Shown here in pieces: positions 59,025 to 64,000 of a stretch of 64,000 nt of DNA. Within the stretch, counting starts at the first letter, position 1; every line of letters starts with the position of its first letter. The notes beneath the pieces are model-generated. The model did not search any database and was not told where the DNA came from. It worked only from the letters and a program-made list of their open reading frames with translations. A program made the position numbers and the translations under genes. The stretch comes from Pseudonocardia halophobica (GTDB taxonomy: Bacteria; Actinomycetota; Actinomycetes; Mycobacteriales; Pseudonocardiaceae): the NCBI RefSeq assembly GCF_027922425.1, contig NZ_BSFQ01000011.1:1-64000 (forward strand), in the 5' to 3' direction.

Positions 59025-59588
59025 GTGTACGACGAGGACATCGCGTCCGTCCTGGTCACCGAGCAGCAGATCGGCGAGAAGACCGCCGAGCTCGCCGAGC
59101 AGATCGGCAAGGACTACGCCGACGTCTGCGGTCCCGGCGGCCGTGACACCGACCTGTTGCTCGTCGGCGTCCTCAAGGGCGCCGTGATGTTCATGACCGA
59201 CTTCGCCCGGGCCATGCCGCTGCCGGTGCAGCTGGAGTTCATGGCGGTCAGCTCCTACGGCTCGTCGACCTCGTCGTCGGGCGTGGTCCGGATCCTCAAG
59301 GACCTCGACCGCGACATCGCGGGCCGGCACGTGCTGATCGTCGAGGACATCATCGACTCCGGGCTCACGCTGTCGTGGCTGCTGAAGAACCTGGAGTCGC
59401 GGCAGCCCGCCTCGCTCGAGGTCGTCACGCTGCTGCGCAAGCCCGACGCGGTGAAGGTCGAGGTGCCCGTGAAGTACGTGGGCTTCGACATCCCCAACGA
59501 GTTCGTCGTGGGCTACGGGCTGGACTACGGCGAGCGCTACCGCGACCTGCCCTACATCGGCACGCTCGACCCGTCCGTCTACGCCTGA
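59025..59588 (+). CDS. hpt: Hypoxanthine phosphoribosyltransferase
   Basis: A 187-residue purine-salvage enzyme. It has the PRPP-binding motif [14 protein letters not shown], an N-terminal [13 protein letters not shown] and the purine-site [20 protein letters not shown] (in part). It starts at GTG (VYDEDIAS) with GAGAGGG upstream. Order tilS-hpt-ftsH-folE is the conserved actinobacterial arrangement, here interrupted by a convergent protease gene. Confidence 0.95.
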   Translation: MYDEDIASVLVTEQQIGEKTAELAEQIGKDYADVCGPGGRDTDLLLVGVLKGAVMFMTDFARAMPLPVQLEFMAVSSYGSSTSSSGVVRILKDLDRDIAGRHVLIVEDIIDSGLTLSWLLKNLESRQPASLEVVTLLRKPDAVKVEVPVKYVGFDIPNEFVVGYGLDYGERYRDLPYIGTLDPSVYA

Positions 59589-59589
59589 C

Positions 59590-59614
59590 GGGCGCGGCTC
59601 AGGAGGCCGCGCCC
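59590..59614. terminator. Hairpin between hpt and the convergent protease gene
   Basis: GGGCGCGGC (59590-59598) pairs with GCCGCGCCC (59606-59614) around a 7-base loop. It starts one base after the hpt stop and covers the last codons of the protease gene. Confidence 0.55.
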
Positions 59615-60570
59615 ACCGGCGGCCCGGCCGGCGGGGCGAGGTCCTCCACGGCCACGCCGGGCGGGGTCGAGGTGAACGGCGCGGTGCCGTCGACCAGCGA
59701 GAGGTCGCCCAGGTCGCCGTGGGCGTTGGCGTAGGCCAGCACCCGGGACAGGTCGGACACGCCGTTGCTGACCGGCAGCGGCGCGAGATTCAGCGTGGAG
59801 AGCAGGCCGATCGCGCGGCCGGAGGCGTCGAGGAACGCGCTGCCGGAGTCGCCCGGGACGCCCGGGCTGACCGTGTAGACGATGTGCCCCCAGCCGTCGC
59901 CGACGTCGCCGGCGCTGACGCCCGCCTTCGGGCTCACCGCGCTCACCCCGCCGCGGACCGGCGAGTTGCCGTAGCTGAAGGTCTGCGCGCCCTCCGGCAG
60001 CCCGCCCGTCGCGACGCCGGTGGGGCCGCCGAACCACGGCACCGTCGGGTTCGTGACGGCCACGGCCTCCGGCGGCAGCTTGACCAGCGCGAAGTCGTTG
60101 TAGGCGCAGGTGTTGGGGTCGGTCTCGCCGCGGCGCTGCATGGTGACCCAGGAGCTGTAGACCATCGTCCCGGTCGCGGTGAAGCCGCGGTCGCCCCGCA
60201 CGGTCACCGCGGTGCCGGCGGGCATCGTGGCCGAGGTGCAGCCGTCCGTCTCGGAGGACTGGCCGGTGCCCGCGCAGTGCGCGGCCTGCCCGAGGTAGAC
60301 CGAGCCGTCGCCGCCGCGGAACACGAAGTTGCTGGTGCAGGCGCCGCCGCCCTGGGTGGTGGTGCCGACGCCGGGGTGCACCGCCGCACCCTCCCGGGGC
60401 GCCCAGGTCGGCGCGGGCGCGGCCGCCGGGGCCGTCGGCGCGGGGCGCGCGCTCGCCGTGGAGGGGAGGAGCACGGCCGCTGCGGCGACCCCCGCCACCG
60501 CGGCGGCCACCGCCGCCCGCCGGGCCCACGAACCCGGCCCCCGAACGGCACCGCCCGACCCCACACGCAT
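59599..60570 (-). CDS. Secreted trypsin-like serine protease (S1 family)
   Basis: A 323-residue exported protease. The N-terminus has basic residues then a hydrophobic segment ending STASARPAP, a likely signal-peptidase site. The triad is H in LGQAAHCAGTG, D in YNDFALVKL and S in GVPGDSGSAFL. GGGGTGG precedes the ATG giving MRVGSGGAV. A more distant start is possible. It breaks the hpt-ftsH pair seen in relatives, on the opposite strand, so it may be a lineage-specific insertion. Substrate unknown. Confidence 0.85.
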   Translation of the reverse strand: MRVGSGGAVRGPGSWARRAAVAAAVAGVAAAAVLLPSTASARPAPTAPAAAPAPTWAPREGAAVHPGVGTTTQGGGACTSNFVFRGGDGSVYLGQAAHCAGTGQSSETDGCTSATMPAGTAVTVRGDRGFTATGTMVYSSWVTMQRRGETDPNTCAYNDFALVKLPPEAVAVTNPTVPWFGGPTGVATGGLPEGAQTFSYGNSPVRGGVSAVSPKAGVSAGDVGDGWGHIVYTVSPGVPGDSGSAFLDASGRAIGLLSTLNLAPLPVSNGVSDLSRVLAYANAHGDLGDLSLVDGTAPFTSTPPGVAVEDLAPPAGPPVGAAS

Positions 60571-60971
60571 CCGCCACCCCTTGCTTCCCCGACGACCGTG
60601 ACGACCGCCCGCCACGATTCGGCCCCGCGAGTACCCGCCGCCAGGGTCCAACGACACGTCCGGCGCCGGGATACCCCACCATCCCGTGAACGTCCGTCGC
60701 GAGCGGGGTGGCCGGTTCGGTGCGCGCCCGAGACGGCACCGAGACCTGTCGGCGCGGCTCCGGGCCCTGGGCCTGCGGGGACGCGCGGGAACACCACCCG
60801 GCCGTCGATCGTTGACCTGGCACGATCACCCCGCCGGCCCGCGCCCGGCGCGGTGGCGCGTCCTCGGCCGGCGGAAGCTATCCTGGCGGATCAGGCCGGT
60901 CGGCGCGTCGCCGCCAGCGCGGGACCGGAACGCACACTCGGGAAGGTGAAGGCCACCAGGGCCGAAGCTGC
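60571..60971. other. Intergenic region between the protease and ftsH
   Basis: About 400 bases without a gene I can support. TATCCT at 60879-60884 could be an ftsH -10 box, with a leader of about 80 bases. GGAAGGTGAAGG near 60940 is a purine-rich stretch ahead of the ftsH ATG but is further away than usual. GTTGAC at 60810-60815 lies too far from TATCCT to be its -35. Confidence 0.45.
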
Positions 60972-63452
60972 ATGGACCGCAAGCGCCTGCTCCGCAACCC
61001 CTTGATCTGGATCCTCGTCGTGGTCCTGGTCTATTTCGCGTTCTCCGTGCTCTTCGACGACACCCGCGGCTACACGCAGGTCCCGACCTCGACGGCGCTG
61101 CAGCAGATCGACGCCCGGAACGTGGCCGACGCCACGATCGAGGACAAGGAGCAGCGGCTCCGCCTCGACCTGACCAGCCCGGTCGACGGCAGCACGAAGA
61201 TCATCACGCAGTACCCGGCGGCGTCGTCGAACGCCGTGTTCACGAAGCTGCAGGACGCCGGGGTCGCGAACTACAACACGATCGTGCGGCAGGACTCGTT
61301 CCTGACCACGATGCTGATCTACCTGATCCCGCTGGGCCTCGTGCTCCTCGTCCTGTTCTGGATGATGAACAACGCCCAGGGCGGCGGGAACCGCGTCATG
61401 TCCTTCGGCAAGTCGAAGGCCAAGCAGCTGTCCAAGGACATGCCCAAGACCACCTTCGCCGACGTCGCCGGCGCGGACGAGGCGGTCGAGGAGCTCTACG
61501 AGATCAAGGACTTCCTGCAGAACCCGGGCCGCTACCAGGCGCTCGGCGCGAAGATCCCGAAGGGCGTGCTGCTCTACGGGCCGCCCGGCACCGGCAAGAC
61601 GCTGCTGGCCCGCGCGGTCGCGGGCGAGGCGGGCGTACCGTTCTACACGATCTCCGGCTCGGACTTCGTCGAGATGTTCGTCGGTGTCGGCGCCTCCCGT
61701 GTGCGGGACCTGTTCGAGCAGGCCAAGCAGAACTCGCCCTGCATCATCTTCGTCGACGAGATCGACGCGGTCGGCCGCCAGCGCGGCGCCGGCCTCGGCG
61801 GCGGCCACGACGAGCGCGAGCAGACCCTGAACCAGCTCCTCGTCGAGATGGACGGGTTCGACGCGCGCGGCGGCATCATCCTCATCGCGGCCACCAACCG
61901 GCCGGACATCCTCGACCCCGCGCTGCTGCGCCCGGGCCGCTTCGACCGGCAGATCCCCGTGGGCGCGCCGGACCTGGCGGGCCGGCAGGCAATCCTGGCC
62001 GTGCACTCCAAGGGCAAGCCGTTCGCGAACGACGTCGACTTCCTGAGCCTGGCCAAGCGGACGGTCGGGATGTCCGGCGCCGACCTGGCGAACGTGATCA
62101 ACGAGGCCGCGCTGCTCACCGCGCGGGAGAACGGCTCGCTGATCAACGGGGCCGCGCTGGAGGAGTCCGTCGACCGCGTCGTCGGCGGCCCGCGGCGCAA
62201 GGGCAAGATCATCTCCGAGCAGGAGAAGAAGATCACCGCCTACCACGAGGGCGGGCACGCGCTGGCGGCGTGGGCGATGCCGGACCTCGAGCCGGTCTAC
62301 AAGCTCACGATCCTGCCCCGCGGCCGCACCGGCGGCCACGCGCTCGTCGTCCCCGAGGACGACAAGGGCCTGATGACGCGCTCCGAGATGATCGCCCGGC
62401 TGGTCTTCGCGATGGGCGGGCGCTCGGCGGAGGAGCTCGTGTTCCACGAGCCGACCACCGGCGCGTCGTCGGACATCGACCAGGCCACCAAGATCGCCCG
62501 CGCGATGGTGACCGAGTACGGCATGAGCGCCCGGCTCGGCGCGGTCCGCTACGGCCGCGAGCAGGGCGACCCGTTCCTCGGCCGCTCGATGGGCAACCAG
62601 GCGGACTACTCGCTCGAGGTCGCCCACGAGATCGACGAGGAGGTGCGCAAGCTCATCGAGGCCGCGCACACCGAGGCGTGGGAGATCCTCAACACCTACC
62701 GGGACGTCCTGGACAACCTGGTCGTCGAGCTCCTGGACAAGGAGACGCTGACCCGCCGGGACCTGGAGCGGATCTTCGGCGACGTCGAGAAGCGGCCGCG
62801 GATCACGGCGTTCAACGACTTCGGCGAGCGCACCCCGTCGGACAAGCCGCCGATCAAGACGCGCGCCGAGCTGGCCCGCGAGCGGGGCGAGATCTGGCCG
62901 CCGGAGACCGAGCGCGAGCCCGCTCCCGTCGGGTCGTACCCGGGCGGCGGCCACACCGTCCCGTCGCCGGGCCCGAACGGCGGCCCCGGCCCGCTGCCCG
63001 GCCCCGGCCCCAACGGCGGCGGCTACCCGGGCGGGTTCCCGGCCGAGCCGCCCGCGCACGGGGCGCAGGGCAACGGCGCGCACGCCCAGGGCAACGGCGC
63101 GGCCCACGGGGCGGGCAACGGCCACGGGCACGTCCCGCAGGCGGCCGGCGGTCAGCAGGACCGGCAGCCGCCCTACGCGGTCGCGCCGAACTACGGTGCC
63201 CCGCCGGACTGGCGCCCCGCGACCACTCCGGCCGGGCAGACCTGGCCGCCGCCGAACTGGGCCCCCCACCAGGGTGACCGGACGGCGCCGGGGCACGCAT
63301 CGGGTTACGGTCGTGAGCAGGGGCAGGGCCAGCAGGCCTCCCCGGAGCAGCCGACGCAGCAGTTCGGGCAGGAGCCGCCCGCGCAGCGTCCGGCCGCTGA
63401 GGGTCCGGACGCGCCGGGCCCGCAGGGCCCCGACGCAGGGAGCAGGAACTGA
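60972..63452 (+). CDS. ftsH: ATP-dependent zinc metalloprotease FtsH
   Basis: An 826-residue membrane AAA+ protease. Transmembrane helices at about 10-28 and 112-132 flank an extracytoplasmic domain. The AAA module has Walker A GPPGTGKT (203-210), Walker B IIFVDEID (258-265) and the second region of homology (to RPGRFDR, 320-326). The zinc site is HEGGH (425-429). It degrades misfolded or regulatory membrane and cytosolic proteins. A Gly/Pro/Gln-rich C-terminal tail of about 180 residues (from ~645) is longer than in E. coli and low in complexity, as in many Actinobacteria. Its stop overlaps the presumed CTG start of folE. Confidence 0.95.
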   Translation: MDRKRLLRNPLIWILVVVLVYFAFSVLFDDTRGYTQVPTSTALQQIDARNVADATIEDKEQRLRLDLTSPVDGSTKIITQYPAASSNAVFTKLQDAGVANYNTIVRQDSFLTTMLIYLIPLGLVLLVLFWMMNNAQGGGNRVMSFGKSKAKQLSKDMPKTTFADVAGADEAVEELYEIKDFLQNPGRYQALGAKIPKGVLLYGPPGTGKTLLARAVAGEAGVPFYTISGSDFVEMFVGVGASRVRDLFEQAKQNSPCIIFVDEIDAVGRQRGAGLGGGHDEREQTLNQLLVEMDGFDARGGIILIAATNRPDILDPALLRPGRFDRQIPVGAPDLAGRQAILAVHSKGKPFANDVDFLSLAKRTVGMSGADLANVINEAALLTARENGSLINGAALEESVDRVVGGPRRKGKIISEQEKKITAYHEGGHALAAWAMPDLEPVYKLTILPRGRTGGHALVVPEDDKGLMTRSEMIARLVFAMGGRSAEELVFHEPTTGASSDIDQATKIARAMVTEYGMSARLGAVRYGREQGDPFLGRSMGNQADYSLEVAHEIDEEVRKLIEAAHTEAWEILNTYRDVLDNLVVELLDKETLTRRDLERIFGDVEKRPRITAFNDFGERTPSDKPPIKTRAELARERGEIWPPETEREPAPVGSYPGGGHTVPSPGPNGGPGPLPGPGPNGGGYPGGFPAEPPAHGAQGNGAHAQGNGAAHGAGNGHGHVPQAAGGQQDRQPPYAVAPNYGAPPDWRPATTPAGQTWPPPNWAPHQGDRTAPGHASGYGREQGQGQQASPEQPTQQFGQEPPAQRPAAEGPDAPGPQGPDAGSRN

Positions 63453-64000
63453 GCACCGGAACCACCGACGGCGAGGCGCCGGCCTACACGGCGGCGGAGC
63501 GGCGGGCCGCGGCGGGCGTCGACCACGCACGCGCCGAGGCGGCGATCCGCGAGCTGCTGATCGCGCTCGGGGAGGACCCCGACCGCGAGGGCCTGCGGGA
63601 CACCCCCGGCCGCGTCGCGCGCGCCTACGAGGAGATCTTCGCCGGGCTGTACGTCGACCCGGCGACGGTCCTCGAGCGGACGTTCGACGAGGGCCACGGC
63701 GAGCTCGTCCTCGTCAAGGACATCCCCCTGTACAGCACCTGCGAGCACCACCTCGTGCCCTTCCACGGGGTGGCGCACGTCGGGTACATCCCGTCGGTCG
63801 AGGGCCGGGTCACCGGGCTGTCGAAGATCGCCCGCGTGGTCGACCTCTACGCGAAGCGGCCGCAGGTGCAGGAGCGGCTGACCGGGCAGGTCGCCGACGC
63901 GCTGGTCCGCAAGCTGGACCCGCGGGGCGTGATCGTGGTGATCGACGCCGAGCACCTGTGCATGGCGATGCGCGGCATCCGCAAGCCGGGCTCGCGCACG
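63449..64000 (+). CDS. folE: GTP cyclohydrolase I, apparently from a CTG start (cut by window edge)
   Basis: The first 184 codons of FolE, which makes dihydroneopterin triphosphate for folate synthesis. Motifs: [20 protein letters not shown] (20 residues), zinc/active-site [34 protein letters not shown] (in part) and [17 protein letters not shown], with Cys and His ligands present. The frame has no ATG, GTG or TTG between the stop at 63398 and codons deep in the enzyme. The natural N-terminus ([12 protein letters not shown]) follows a CTG at 63449 that overlaps the ftsH TGA (CTGA, like the ATGA/GTGA overlaps elsewhere), with AGGGAGCAGG upstream. The 3' end is outside the window. Confidence 0.88.
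   Translation, partial: MSTGTTDGEAPAYTAAERRAAAGVDHARAEAAIRELLIALGEDPDREGLRDTPGRVARAYEEIFAGLYVDPATVLERTFDEGHGELVLVKDIPLYSTCEHHLVPFHGVAHVGYIPSVEGRVTGLSKIARVVDLYAKRPQVQERLTGQVADALVRKLDPRGVIVVIDAEHLCMAMRGIRKPGSRT

Overview
The window is a very GC-rich stretch of an actinobacterial chromosome with no phage, insertion sequence or CRISPR array that I can see. Evidence for Actinobacteria: a WhiB protein, many TetR regulators, leaderless-looking promoters, a high-molecular-weight FabG, acyl-CoA carboxylase pairs, and the conserved gene order ppa / dacB / DUF2342 metallopeptidase / tilS / hpt / ftsH / folE. My best guess is Pseudonocardiales (Pseudonocardia-like), but that is inference from content and style only.

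Layout. 0-9.4 kb: start of an FdhF/YdeP-type oxidoreductase; an Xre regulator divergent from a type I methionine aminopeptidase; a DoxX protein divergent from a TetR regulator; two acyl-CoA ligases; a HAD phosphatase; a TPR protein; and a two-gene envelope operon (GH18-like lipoprotein plus a membrane protein with repeated DAT-x-V motifs). 9.6-15.9 kb: a beta-oxidation module in which acyl-CoA oxidase/dehydrogenase and its TetR regulator run opposite to thiolase, FabG4-type reductase and MaoC hydratase. 15.9-18.9 kb: alpha/beta hydrolase and membrane adenylate cyclase. 18.3-25.9 kb: an accessory-looking block with a large LuxR (LAL) regulator, an SsuABC/TauABC-like transporter and small Cys-containing proteins, carrying a shared 27-28 bp element at both ends. 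25.9-34.6 kb: ppc and a complete fructose PTS (ptsH, EIIBC, EIIA, fruK, DeoR regulator, divergent ptsI). 34.7-37.8 kb: a WhiB7-type gene with a long leader, an SDR, and about 900 bp of non-coding imperfect repeats. 37.5-43.0 kb: ArsR with a P1B-type metal ATPase, a TetR regulator, and a convergent histidine kinase / response regulator pair. 43.1-47.9 kb: a leucine-degradation-type operon (carboxylase beta, biotinylated alpha, acyl-CoA dehydrogenase). 48-54.6 kb: SurE, a SirB1-like protein, a MEDS/ATPase anti-sigma-type protein, MaoC, thiolase and MarR. 54.7-64 kb: the housekeeping block from ppa to folE.

The genes centre on acyl-CoA and branched-chain catabolism, under several TetR/MarR repressors with visible candidate operators, and on PEP/fructose metabolism (PTS next to ppc). 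Twenty start codons sit 6 or 7 bases after a TANNNT-like hexamer, as expected for leaderless mRNAs.

The observations most worth follow-up are: the repeat array at 36.6-37.5 kb; three 20-bp palindromes at an exact 41-bp period before tilS; a family of 40-bp hairpins (18+4+18) ending genes; an adenylate cyclase frame that reads through such a hairpin; a folE whose only plausible start is CTG; and the LuxR/ABC/small-protein block.
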